From: Alicyclobacillus tolerans | GTDB taxonomy: Bacteria; Bacillota; Bacilli; Alicyclobacillales; Alicyclobacillaceae | Length of the DNA: 64,000 nucleotides | Assembly (NCBI RefSeq): GCF_021739485.1 | Contig: NZ_JAJFNK010000027.1 | Span: 1-64,000, forward strand | Direction of reading: 5' to 3' | Part shown: one piece after another, positions 28,749-37,218 of the stretch | Numbering within the stretch: the stretch's first letter is position 1 | Layout of the letters: every line of letters starts with the position of its first letter | Program-made: the position numbers and the translations under genes | Notes under the pieces: generated by a model | Databases searched by the model: none | What the model was told of the DNA's origin: nothing | The model's input: only the letters and a program-made list of their open reading frames with translations

Positions 28749-29802
28749 CTACGAATTCCCCGACATGCAAGCCGCGTCGAAAGAAGTCTGCAGCGGACAC
28801 TCCGTGGTACTGGTGAGCCCCGTCAAACACGTCGTGAACCAGTTTTTGTTCTGCTGCTGCCGCTTTGTAAATCTGCTGCAGGTGAGAGAATGCCTGCTGC
28901 GATGCTTCAATCGGAAAGCCCGGGTCGTGCACTCCGTGTTCAATGAGCAGCGGCCTCGGAGCAATCAATCCCGCCAGGTCGGACAGGTCCGCATAGCGAT
29001 AGATCCCAGGGATAAACTGCGAGCCGCAGAAATTCCCCATTTTGATGGCGTACTCGTCGTACGTCGTCAGTGAACTTGCCGCTAAAACCGCCTTGAGGCG
29101 GGAGTCGATGGCAGCGGCATGGAGCGCCATCGTTCCGCCGAACGACAGCCCCGCACAGCCGAGTTGACCGGGAGACACGTCCTCCCGTTGGGTGAGGTAG
29201 TCCACGGCTTTCATGCAGTCCCACAGGTTCAGCGAAATCAGCGGGATGCCCATCACCATGCCGCGGATAAAATGCACATTGCAACTGTCTCGCCCGGGGT
29301 ACAGGTTTTTGTCGTGCCGCTCACCAAAATTGCGAAAATCGAACGTCATGGTGATAAATCCCGCTTTCGCTAACTCCAAAGCGTAGTCGTAGTGATAGGC
29401 TGAAATGGCTTCTCTGCGTTTGGGCGTCGTCGCTTCTCCAGCGACCAGGGATTTGCCGTCTGAGTGCCAGTCGTCTTCTGGACCGTGTCCGTGGAGACAA
29501 AGGACCGCAGGATGGCGCCCTTCCCCTAGGTCCTTGCGCTTCAGGACGTACGCTGGTACGGATGCGTACTCTTCGCTGTCAAACACCACTTTTTCTTTGA
29601 GAATGCCATCCCTTTCAACCGACCAGACGACTTCCGGGTTGAGCGGGACTCCTTGGGGAAACGGCCCTAACAGGTTCATCACTTGTTCCCTGAGCCGCTG
29701 CTGCCACAAGGCGACGTCCCCGTCGCGAAAGTGCAGGCTTAACGCAGCGTCTTTTCCGCGCTGGATGAAGTAATCGAGTGTCGAAAAGTTTCGTTTTGCC
29801 AT
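28735..29802 (-). CDS. Alpha/beta hydrolase (acetyl-xylan-esterase-like)
   Basis: 355 residues. The oxyanion segment CLHGHGPEDDWHSDG, nucleophile elbow GLSFGGTM, acid Asp near EHGVHDPGFP and His in FDGAHQYHG are present. It resembles the Abhydrolase_7 family (acyl-sugar esterases). Its place among amino-sugar genes suggests it removes acyl groups from a sugar. ATG at 29802 follows GGGGGTGGGG; an upstream GTG is in the same site. Confidence 0.82.
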   Translation of the reverse strand: MAKRNFSTLDYFIQRGKDAALSLHFRDGDVALWQQRLREQVMNLLGPFPQGVPLNPEVVWSVERDGILKEKVVFDSEEYASVPAYVLKRKDLGEGRHPAVLCLHGHGPEDDWHSDGKSLVAGEATTPKRREAISAYHYDYALELAKAGFITMTFDFRNFGERHDKNLYPGRDSCNVHFIRGMVMGIPLISLNLWDCMKAVDYLTQREDVSPGQLGCAGLSFGGTMALHAAAIDSRLKAVLAASSLTTYDEYAIKMGNFCGSQFIPGIYRYADLSDLAGLIAPRPLLIEHGVHDPGFPIEASQQAFSHLQQIYKAAAAEQKLVHDVFDGAHQYHGVSAADFFRRGLHVGEFVDGVG

Positions 29803-29898
29803 CAACCCCACCCCCTGCTGTCACCTTGCCTGCCCGGGCTCAAAAACCGTTGGTGCCTCTGGGTTGCGCAAGCTCAAGGCCGCAATGTCAAACCCGTC

Positions 29899-30273
29899 CT
29901 ATTCAAGTTCGGCAATGACGTCAATCTCGACTGAAATGTTGTTCAACTGGCTTCCGACAGTGGTGCGCACCGGAAACGGTTCATTGAAAAACTCTTTGTA
30001 GATTTCGTTGAACGCCTGAAAGTCCTTAAGGTCAGCAAGGTGGGCCGTGACCTTCACCACGTTGTCCATCGTGGCTCCTCCGGCTGTCAAGATGGCCTCA
30101 ATGTTTTTCAGAACTTGTCGGGTTTGGTCCTCGACCCGGGTGGATTCAACCTTGCCGGTTGCAGGGTTGGCAGGCCCTTGTCCGGCTACGTATATCCGGT
30201 TTCCGACGCGGAGTCCTTGGGAATACGGTCCCGCGGGATTGGGAGCGTTGTTCGTACGAATGACCTGTTTCAC
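29899..30273 (-). CDS. ridA: RidA-family reactive-imine deaminase
   Basis: 124 residues covering the complete RidA fold: NNAPNPAGPYSQGLRVGN, the active-site region VAGQGPANP, and the C-terminal RTTVGSQLNNISVEIDVIAE. The conserved Arg that contacts the carboxylate is in PVRTTVG. It hydrolyses 2-aminoacrylate-type imines released by PLP enzymes, which fits a D-threonine-aldolase-like enzyme in the same operon. GTG start at 30273 with GAGGAGGACG upstream; the open frame continues 65 codons without support. Confidence 0.88.
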   Translation of the reverse strand: MKQVIRTNNAPNPAGPYSQGLRVGNRIYVAGQGPANPATGKVESTRVEDQTRQVLKNIEAILTAGGATMDNVVKVTAHLADLKDFQAFNEIYKEFFNEPFPVRTTVGSQLNNISVEIDVIAELE

Positions 30274-30296
30274 GTTGTCGTCCTCCTCAACCACAT

Positions 30297-31583
30297 TCAG
30301 TTTTTCGTGGCTTCGCACCAGTTTGCAATCGTCCGTGCATAAACCTCGACTAAGCGCAAGAAATCGTCCACATAAATGAATTCGTCCGGAGCATGTGCGT
30401 TCCCGCCCGTAGGTCCAAGAATGACGGCGGGAGTGTTCGAGTACAAATTGAACATAAACGAGTCGCAAGCGAAGGCCGCACCGCGCGTCGGCAGTCCTTC
30501 TTCGATGGTTTGCCGGCCCGCAGCCTCCAGCGTTTGCACAATCGGGTGGTCTGCCGGGATTCCAGTCCCGGGCAAAAACCGGATCTTCTTTTCGACAACA
30601 GGCGGTACCTGAGACAGAAGTTCATCTTGATTGACCAACGGCTGATAGAAACGGGTAAATTCCTCCGTAAGCTCTTCTTCCGTCGTTCCTGGAAAACACT
30701 GAATCCACACGTCAAACGAACACGTACTCGGCACCCGGTCGGCCAGTTCCATCTGCGTATTGCCAGCCCGCAAAACCTGAACCAGAGTCACTAATTCCGG
30801 ATTCCATTCGAAAAGGGGCGGCACTGCTGCGTGTTTGTTGCGCCATTCGTGATACTGGCGCACAACTTCCAAAAACCTCGCCGCAGCGTACACCGGATTG
30901 ACCACCTTCTCGCCGCTGAAGTTCCGGCCTGGAACTCCCTGAAACGAAACGCGGAAGTACACCCCACCTTGGTTGATCGGACCAATGGCCAGATTGGAAG
31001 GTTCCGGAACAATCGCAGCATCGGCTTCAATTCCCGCCAAGCGACACGACAGCGTCGCATTCGCTCCGCCAAACTCCTCATCCACTACGGTTTCAATCAA
31101 CACATCGCCCTTCAGGCGATAGCCCAGTTCGGACAGGCAGCGGGCAGCCATCATGGCGGCCACCATTCCGCCTTTCATGTCAAAGATACCTAGGCCGTAT
31201 TGTCGGTCTCCGACCACGTCGCCGCCGAACGGGTTTTGCGTCCACGCATCGATGCCTTGCGGCACGGTGTCCATATGACCTGAGAATATGAGGGACTTAC
31301 CGTTGCCGGCACCCCGCAAACGGCCTACGACGTTGGGCCGCTGGTCGTACACCCGGCCGTCGTTGAGAAAAGCAGGGTGTTCCACTAAACCTGGCACGTC
31401 TGTCGGCAAGAACGTCTGCGTCTCAAAGCCCAGTTCCTCTAGGAGTTGTTTGACTTCTTGCTGGACCCGCAGCTCATTGCCGCGAGGATAAAGATTCTCA
31501 CTAGGAATGGATACCAGCCTGCGGTTGGTATCTAAAATCAATTCGCGATGTTGTAGCACCCATTGACGAATGTCGTCCACCAT
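30297..31583 (-). CDS. M20-family metallo-amidohydrolase/deacylase
   Basis: 428 residues, ArgE/DapE type. Metal ligands and catalytic residues are visible: SGHMDTVPQG (His/Asp), YGLGIFDMKGG (bridging Asp), TVVDEEFGG (catalytic Glu pair) and GPTGGNAHAPDEF (His near the C-terminus). It removes an N-acyl or aminoacyl group. In this operon the substrate could be an N-acyl amino acid or an amino-sugar/amino-acid amide. ATG at 31583, AAAGGCGGGG upstream. Confidence 0.85.
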   Translation of the reverse strand: MVDDIRQWVLQHRELILDTNRRLVSIPSENLYPRGNELRVQQEVKQLLEELGFETQTFLPTDVPGLVEHPAFLNDGRVYDQRPNVVGRLRGAGNGKSLIFSGHMDTVPQGIDAWTQNPFGGDVVGDRQYGLGIFDMKGGMVAAMMAARCLSELGYRLKGDVLIETVVDEEFGGANATLSCRLAGIEADAAIVPEPSNLAIGPINQGGVYFRVSFQGVPGRNFSGEKVVNPVYAAARFLEVVRQYHEWRNKHAAVPPLFEWNPELVTLVQVLRAGNTQMELADRVPSTCSFDVWIQCFPGTTEEELTEEFTRFYQPLVNQDELLSQVPPVVEKKIRFLPGTGIPADHPIVQTLEAAGRQTIEEGLPTRGAAFACDSFMFNLYSNTPAVILGPTGGNAHAPDEFIYVDDFLRLVEVYARTIANWCEATKN

Positions 31584-31690
31584 GCAAACCCCGCCTTTCT
31601 TTCTAGCGGCCTTTACCCTGTGCGTTCGCAGCTTCATCTGCCAGTCGCGGGGTTGGCTGCCGTTGCAACTGAGCGTCCAAAGAGCAGACG

Positions 31691-32440
31691 CTACTCCTGG
31701 CTGATTTGGCCTCCATCGACGACTAACTCGGCACCCGTAATGAAGGACGCCTCGTCTGAAGCCAAGAACGCGAAGGCGTTCGCCACTTCTTCGGGACGCC
31801 CGTACCGGCCCAGCGGAATTTTACCCGTGTATTGAGCGACGGTTTCTTTGCCCATGCCGCCTTCGAGTGCAAGTTCGGTGAGAATGAATCCCGGACAAAC
31901 CGAGTTCACGCGCACGTTGTACGGAGCGAGTTCGATCGCCATGCTTTTCGACAGCAAGATGACACCCGCCTTAGACGCGTTGTAGTGCACCAGTTTCGGT
32001 TCACCGAGAATCCCATTGGTAGAGGCCATGTTGACGATGCTCCCAGACCTTTGTTCCACCATCTGACGGGCTACCGCCTGGGACACCAAAAACGGCCCTT
32101 TCAAGTTGACTGCCATCGTCTTGTCCCAATTCTCCGGCAGCACTTCGAGAAAGTCCTCGAACACAGCAATCCCCGCGTTATTTGCCAACACGTCAATGCG
32201 CCCAAACAGCTCTTTCGCCCGTTGCACCAGGGTCTCAACTTCTGCCGGATTGGTGACATCTACTGTGAGTCCGTGGACTTCTCCCACTTCAGACAGTTCT
32301 TTGACTGCCTCCGCCACCCGTTCTTCAACGATGTCACAAACGAGCAGCCGGGCGCCTTCCCTTAAAAACTTTTGTGCGATGGCGCGCCCAATTCCACGTC
32401 CTGCTCCGGTGACAATGGCCGACTTTCCTGCTAAGCGCAT
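31691..32440 (-). CDS. Short-chain dehydrogenase/reductase
   Basis: 249 residues, classical SDR. TGAGRGIGRAIA cofactor loop, NNAGIAVF, catalytic Ser in NMASTNG, YxxxK in HYNASKAG, and PG-x-I-LTE after it. The loop after strand 2 has an acidic residue (LLVCDIVEE), favouring NAD. The GVSMRLAG start has AAAGGAGGAG upstream, giving ATG 32440. Confidence 0.88.
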   Translation of the reverse strand: MRLAGKSAIVTGAGRGIGRAIAQKFLREGARLLVCDIVEERVAEAVKELSEVGEVHGLTVDVTNPAEVETLVQRAKELFGRIDVLANNAGIAVFEDFLEVLPENWDKTMAVNLKGPFLVSQAVARQMVEQRSGSIVNMASTNGILGEPKLVHYNASKAGVILLSKSMAIELAPYNVRVNSVCPGFILTELALEGGMGKETVAQYTGKIPLGRYGRPEEVANAFAFLASDEASFITGAELVVDGGQISQE

Positions 32441-32562
32441 CGAAACTCCTCCTTTTGAACATCCGGTCTTGCGACGTGACCTTGGCATGACCTTATATCA
32501 ACTGTTCGCCGACGGCGAACATGCGAAACTCCCAACCTGAGTAAATAAAAATTTTGCGAGTT

Positions 32563-33621
32563 TTACTTGACTTTGCCGCGCGCGGCAACATCCCACACCG
32601 CTTCAACGCGATCGCGGCGCACCCCATAGACCGTATCGTGAAGATTCATCATGGCGCAGACGTGGTTTGGAATCACTGAGATGCGTTCCCCGACTTCGGG
32701 GACACGACTGCATCCCGAAAAATCGATTTGTCCATGTTCTTCCGATAAGGAAAAAATCCGGGCTTCCGGATATTCGACGACGTATCCGTAGCCATTGCCA
32801 TCCTTCATATAGCCAAAATCGCTCGACAGCGTCTTGGAACCGGCATCTATGGTGGCCAAGGTGTCTGAAGGACGACTTACCACCGTGGCCAGGACGCGGG
32901 CCGCACAGTGGTCCAGATCCGTCAGCCCAATCTCGACCGAAGAACGGTCGTAAAACACGTAAGTACCGGCAACCAAACCGCGAATTCCTTGAAGTTGGTG
33001 GGCAATCTTCGGTCCAGCGCTGCTTCCGGCACTAATGTACGGAACCTCGAGTCCTTGTGCCCGGAATGCGCCAAGCGCCTGCTCAAACCAACTGCCGCTG
33101 GCATCCTTTAAAGGGAACGTCGACAAGCCGCGAAACTCTAAGTTTGGATAGGTTTGAATTTCTTTGACCAGTTGGATGGCTTCCTGCGGGGTCCTCACTC
33201 CGGTCCGGTGCAGGCCCGTGTCGCAATCGATGAAAATGCCGATTCTGCAATTCTCCCGGTCTGTCATCTCGCCAAGCCCTTGCAAGACTTGGCTCGAGTC
33301 GACCGCGACAGACAAATGAACGCGCTTTGCCAACCTGGATAAACGTTCCAATTTAGCCGGGCCAATAATGTTGTAGTAGATGAGAATATCCCGAATGCCT
33401 GCGGCCGCCATGACCTCGGCTTCGCCGATCTTTTGACAGGTAATCCCGACTGCACCCGCTTGCAGCTGCAAGTGCGCGATTTCTGGAATCTTGTGCGTTT
33501 TGATGTGCGGTCGAAAATCAAATCCGTGCTCATCGCAGTACTTTTGCATGGCCTCGATGTTGCGTTGCATGACGTCCAAATCAACAATCACACTTGGGGT
33601 TTCCAGATTGTCCAACACCAC
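32563..33621 (-). CDS. D-threonine aldolase / D-serine dehydratase-like PLP enzyme
   Basis: 352 residues of alanine-racemase fold type III. PLP Lys in RPHIKTHKIPEIA; metal ligands in the C-terminal NHVCAMMNLHD (His and Cys about two residues apart), as in D-threonine aldolase and eukaryotic-type D-serine dehydratase. It cleaves a beta-hydroxy-D-amino acid or dehydrates D-serine. With RidA and an M20 deacylase it suggests release and breakdown of a D-amino acid. GTG at 33621 with GGGGAGG eight bases upstream; the first in-frame GTG (33630) is inside that site. Confidence 0.85.
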   Translation of the reverse strand: MVLDNLETPSVIVDLDVMQRNIEAMQKYCDEHGFDFRPHIKTHKIPEIAHLQLQAGAVGITCQKIGEAEVMAAAGIRDILIYYNIIGPAKLERLSRLAKRVHLSVAVDSSQVLQGLGEMTDRENCRIGIFIDCDTGLHRTGVRTPQEAIQLVKEIQTYPNLEFRGLSTFPLKDASGSWFEQALGAFRAQGLEVPYISAGSSAGPKIAHQLQGIRGLVAGTYVFYDRSSVEIGLTDLDHCAARVLATVVSRPSDTLATIDAGSKTLSSDFGYMKDGNGYGYVVEYPEARIFSLSEEHGQIDFSGCSRVPEVGERISVIPNHVCAMMNLHDTVYGVRRDRVEAVWDVAARGKVK

Positions 33622-33644
33622 TTCTGCCACCTCCCCAATTCATG

Positions 33645-33682
33645 GCCCCGCACACAGAGGGCGTGCCCCCTGTGTGCGGGGC
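33645..33682 (-). other. 13-bp perfect hairpin after the sugar-binding protein gene
   Basis: GCCCCGCACACAG and its complement with a 12-base loop, between the binding-protein stop and the next gene. No U-tract follows. Such structures protect the 3' end of the abundant binding-protein message and lower expression of downstream genes. Confidence 0.7.
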
Positions 33683-33745
33683 TCCTTACAGGTAATACGG
33701 CACGGACTGCACAGCCGCGTCAACCACTTTGTAATTCAACGCTTC

Positions 33746-35041
33746 TTAGTTCCCCGCACCCGCCATTTGTTGCTGAGCCTGGTCTAGAGCTTGTTTGGCA
33801 CTCTCCTGATTGGACAAAATGGCCTCGCCCGCTTGGCGAACCGCTTGCTCCGCTTGAACGATTTTCGGGTCTTGGACAGGATAGAACTTCGCAATCGGCA
33901 ACAGTTTGATAAACTGTGCGTCCAGCGGGTCTTTCTTCGCCATCTGCGCACCTGCAGATTGAGTGACGGGGAGCATGCCTTCCTTCGTCAGCCAGGACTC
34001 GTAGTTTTGGTCTTGGTAGAAGAAGTCCAGGAACTTCTTGACCGCGTTCGGATGTTTGCTCGTCTTAAAGCTCATCAGGTAATCGGCGACGCCGAGCGTG
34101 AACGGCTTCACGCCGGTGTTGTGCGGAATTGGACCGATGCCGTAATTCAGATTCGGAGCCTGCTGTTTAAGCAAGGTGGCAAAGAAGTTTGCCGTCAGCA
34201 TCATGCCGATTTTGCCTTGTTCAAACACAGGCTGCATCTGATCGCGGTTGATGGATGTCGGGTCTGGATTCGTTGCGTGGTACTTGTAGGTCAAGTCGTG
34301 CAGGAACTGCATCGCCTGAATGTTCTTCGGGTTATTCAAATCCCACTTGCCGTTGGTCTTAAAGCCGCCGCCGTTGCCCCACGTGAAGTAGGCAAAATCG
34401 GCTTGGCCTTCGTTGTTGGTGTAGTGGGAGCCAAAGCCCGGAACTCCGGTTTTCTTGGTGATCTGAACCGCGTCTTGCTGCAACTGCGTCCACGTGGTCG
34501 GAGGGCTGGTGATACCGGCCTTCTTAAACAGGTCTTTGTTGTAGAACAAGGCGCGAACAGAGGCAAGCAGCGGCAACCCGTAACCGGTGCCGTTGATTTC
34601 CCCGGATTGCAAAAACGACGGATAGACGTTGTTCAGGACATCCTTTGGCACCCACGTGCTGGTGGGGTTTAAGAGGCCGTCCGCCGCAAAGCTGGCGTAC
34701 TCGTTGTAGTTGAGCAAGTCCGGCGTCTGGTGGGTGCTGATCATGGTGTTGACCTTCTGGTCCATGGCGGTCCAGCCAACCACTTGGAGATTCACCTTAA
34801 TATTCGGGTATTTTTGTTCGAACCGTTGAATCAGGTTGGTCCAAAACGGCTTTGTGTTATCGCTGTACTGGGCAGCTACGAAGGTAATTGTCTCTTGTTT
34901 CGCGCTGCTGCTCTGCCCACCAGAAGAATTGGAAGAATTGCTGTTGCCGGCTGTACTACTGCTTCCGCACCCGGCCAAAGTCGCCGCGGTCAGCACCGAC
35001 GCTGCACCTAACATGGAAATGTTTTTGGTCAACTTGCGCAT
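33746..35041 (-). CDS. Carbohydrate ABC transporter substrate-binding lipoprotein
   Basis: 431 residues, MalE/family 1 extracellular binding protein. Lipobox LAGC with C25 as lipidation site, then a Ser/Asn-rich linker. Body motifs: YSDNTKPFWTNLIQRFEQKYPNIKVNLQVVGW, FAADGLLNPTSTWV, AFMGE-like segments replaced by KIGMMLTANFF. ATG preceded by AAGGGGGA. Captures an oligosaccharide or glycoside for the two permeases just upstream. No ATPase gene is present nearby, so a shared MsmX-type ATPase is presumed. Confidence 0.9.
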   Translation of the reverse strand: MRKLTKNISMLGAASVLTAATLAGCGSSSTAGNSNSSNSSGGQSSSAKQETITFVAAQYSDNTKPFWTNLIQRFEQKYPNIKVNLQVVGWTAMDQKVNTMISTHQTPDLLNYNEYASFAADGLLNPTSTWVPKDVLNNVYPSFLQSGEINGTGYGLPLLASVRALFYNKDLFKKAGITSPPTTWTQLQQDAVQITKKTGVPGFGSHYTNNEGQADFAYFTWGNGGGFKTNGKWDLNNPKNIQAMQFLHDLTYKYHATNPDPTSINRDQMQPVFEQGKIGMMLTANFFATLLKQQAPNLNYGIGPIPHNTGVKPFTLGVADYLMSFKTSKHPNAVKKFLDFFYQDQNYESWLTKEGMLPVTQSAGAQMAKKDPLDAQFIKLLPIAKFYPVQDPKIVQAEQAVRQAGEAILSNQESAKQALDQAQQQMAGAGN

Positions 35042-35170
35042 CGTAATCCCCCTTCGAATCGTTCTTTTGCCGTGCGGTCACGCCGCAACGCTCTGCCCCC
35101 TCACTGCTGTCCACATCGTCTATCCTCCGGCGCCAATCCCCCTCCTCTCACCAATCCTCACAAAGTGAAT

Positions 35171-36028
35171 TTAATGTTTCACTCCCCCGCCAGTCAGACC
35201 ACCAATCAAGTATTTTTCAATCAGCAGGAAGAGAATGACAACCGGAACCGTGGCAATCAAGGACGTGGCAAACAGGTACTGCCACTGGATGTTGTACTGG
35301 CCGATGAAGGTATAAATCCCAACCGTCAAGGGTTTAAGGTGGTCAGACGACATAATGGTCAGAGCCACCGCAAACTCATTCCATGCGGCAATAAAAACGA
35401 AGATCACGGTGGTTACAATCCCTGGCATGGCCAGCGGAAGGGTAATCCGCCTGAGCGCCTGAAACCGGGTGCACCCGTCAATCCAAGCCGCCTGTTCAAT
35501 CTCGTGCGGCAGACTCGAAAAATAGCCGCTTAACAGCCAGATGGTGAACGCTTGGTTAAAGGCCGCGTTGATGAGCACCAGAGCCCACAGGTTATTCATC
35601 AGACCGAGAAAGAGCACTTCTTTAAACAAGCCGACGAGCAGGACAATCGGAGAGAACATCTGCGTGATGAGAAGCAGATACAAATATGCTTTTTTTCCTC
35701 TAAACTGAGCGCGAGCGACCACATACGCCGCTGGAATGCCGCACAGCAAGGCCAGTACAGTCGCTCCGCCAGCGACGAAAACCGTGTTGAGCACGTAGCG
35801 CAAAACAGGCGCCTTTTGAAAAATCTCCACGTAGTTGTGAAAATCCCACGGTTTCGGAAAGAACGTCGGCGGAATCGCGTACACCGTCGTGTTGGTTTTG
35901 AGTGAAGTCAAAAGCATCACCAAGTACGGGAACACTAAAACGACAAACAGAATATAGGCTAGAATTAAGATGACGGGGCGGTTGTGCTTTTTTCGTTTGG
36001 CCATGGGCATTTTCGTGATAGACACCAT
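35171..36028 (-). CDS. Carbohydrate ABC transporter permease, MalG type
   Basis: 285 residues, six transmembrane helices, starting with RPVILILAYILFVVLVFPYLVML. The EAA loop is EQAAWIDGCTRFQALRRITLPLAMPGI (EAA...G...I.LP pattern). Forms the inner-membrane channel with the MalF-type subunit 3 bp upstream. ATG with GGGGGG about eleven bases upstream. Confidence 0.9.
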   Translation of the reverse strand: MVSITKMPMAKRKKHNRPVILILAYILFVVLVFPYLVMLLTSLKTNTTVYAIPPTFFPKPWDFHNYVEIFQKAPVLRYVLNTVFVAGGATVLALLCGIPAAYVVARAQFRGKKAYLYLLLITQMFSPIVLLVGLFKEVLFLGLMNNLWALVLINAAFNQAFTIWLLSGYFSSLPHEIEQAAWIDGCTRFQALRRITLPLAMPGIVTTVIFVFIAAWNEFAVALTIMSSDHLKPLTVGIYTFIGQYNIQWQYLFATSLIATVPVVILFLLIEKYLIGGLTGGGVKH

Positions 36029-36030
36029 GT

Positions 36031-36993
36031 TTACTCATCCCCCCGCAGTGCGATGTATCCATAAATGGCTGAAAAGATGAGGAGCAACAGGAAGCCAAAC
36101 ACCGAAGCGGCCGCAGCTTCTCCCATCTTTGCGCTCTGAAATGCCAAGCTGTACAAATAGGTAATCAGCGTTTGTGTCGCGTTGGCTGGCCCGCCTTGCG
36201 TAATCGTCCAAATGATGGGAAAAGAGTTAAAGACGTAGATGGTGTTCAGCACCGTACTGACTGTGAATGAGTGCTTGAGCGATGGAATGGTAATGGTCCA
36301 GAAAGCCTGTCGAGGCGTAGCCCCGTCTACGTCTGCAGCCTCATAGAGGTCTTCCGAAATCGTCTGCAGTCCGGATAAGAATACAAACGTCGTGAATGGA
36401 ATGGTGACAAACACTCCGATGCCAATCATCGCGGGAAAAGCTGTTTTTGCAGAGCCCAACCAAACGATGTTTTGGTGGATGATGTGGAGCCGTTCAAGAA
36501 TGTAGTTGAGGGTCCCGTAGTTGCCATCGAGGATCCACCTCCAAACGGCAGCCGTAATCAACAGCGATGCGGCCCACGGAATGATAAGCGCCGCGCGAAC
36601 GATGCGCCGGCCGAAGAACTTTTGGTTGAGCAGCAACGCGATCCCGACGGATAACACCGTGCTGATGGCCACGATACTGACGGTCCAAACCACGGTGTTC
36701 CAGATGATGTGAGCGAATCCAGGTTCCTGCAGCAAGTTGGAAAAGTTCTTGAATCCGTAAAACCCATGGCTGATTCCCGCTAAGTCGATGTTTGAAAACG
36801 CAGTGACGAACAACTCGTAAACCGGGTAAAAAATAAACACGAGAATCAAGAGAAAGCTGGGCAAGAGCCACAAGTACACTGAGAGGTTGCGTCGCCTGAG
36901 AGAGGTGTTAGGGATACCGCGAGTAGGACTTAGATTTGGAGTTGATGGCGATTCGTCAACGCCTTGTTGCAAAAGCGTTTTCATTTCATTCAC
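36031..36993 (-). CDS. Carbohydrate ABC transporter permease, MalF type
   Basis: 320 residues, six to seven transmembrane helices, with the EAA loop EAADVDGATPRQAFWTITIPSLKHS. First gene of the long minus-strand unit. A cre site lies within its first codons and a promoter 70-100 bp upstream. Confidence 0.9.
   Translation of the reverse strand: MNEMKTLLQQGVDESPSTPNLSPTRGIPNTSLRRRNLSVYLWLLPSFLLILVFIFYPVYELFVTAFSNIDLAGISHGFYGFKNFSNLLQEPGFAHIIWNTVVWTVSIVAISTVLSVGIALLLNQKFFGRRIVRAALIIPWAASLLITAAVWRWILDGNYGTLNYILERLHIIHQNIVWLGSAKTAFPAMIGIGVFVTIPFTTFVFLSGLQTISEDLYEAADVDGATPRQAFWTITIPSLKHSFTVSTVLNTIYVFNSFPIIWTITQGGPANATQTLITYLYSLAFQSAKMGEAAAASVFGFLLLLIFSAIYGYIALRGDE
36970..36983 (-). promoter_or_regulatory. 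cre site in the first codons of the sugar permease
   Basis: Minus strand TGAAAACGCTTTTG overlaps the coding start. Intragenic cre sites this close to the start act as CcpA roadblocks in other Firmicutes. Confidence 0.5.
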
Positions 36994-37024
36994 CTCTGTT
37001 CCAGGAGGCTGTGGGCCACCCCAG

Positions 37025-37037
37025 TGGGTTCAACCCA
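37025..37037. promoter_or_regulatory. Palindrome downstream of the operon promoter
   Basis: TGGGTTCAACCCA is a perfect palindrome around one base, 24 bp downstream of the -10 box. Possible operator for the operon's ROK repressor or part of a leader hairpin. Confidence 0.4.
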
Positions 37038-37060
37038 GTTAATTAAGAAATCTTACAAAC

Positions 37061-37089
37061 ATACTATCATCAGAATTTTTGGTCGTCAA
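37061..37089 (-). promoter_or_regulatory. SigA-type promoter of the long amino-sugar/ABC operon
   Basis: -35 TTGACG and -10 TAGTAT, 17 bp apart, in an AT-rich region. The predicted start lies about 60 bp before the permease ATG. Confidence 0.65.
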
Positions 37090-37163
37090 CGAATTCATTG
37101 AGTTGTTAGAATTATTTTTTTCGACGGGATTTCGCATTCTCTCAACCTAGCCCTTAGCGCATT

Positions 37164-37193
37164 GAGAACCGGAATGCGGGGGTTCCGGTTCTC
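37164..37193 (-). terminator. Hairpin after the PP2C gene
   Basis: GAGAACCGGAA and its exact complement (11-bp stem, 8-base loop) just downstream of the phosphatase gene and upstream of the next operon promoter. Weak T content, so termination strength is uncertain. Confidence 0.55.
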
Positions 37194-37218
37194 GTTCTAT
37201 CCGTCGAATGTTTTGACA

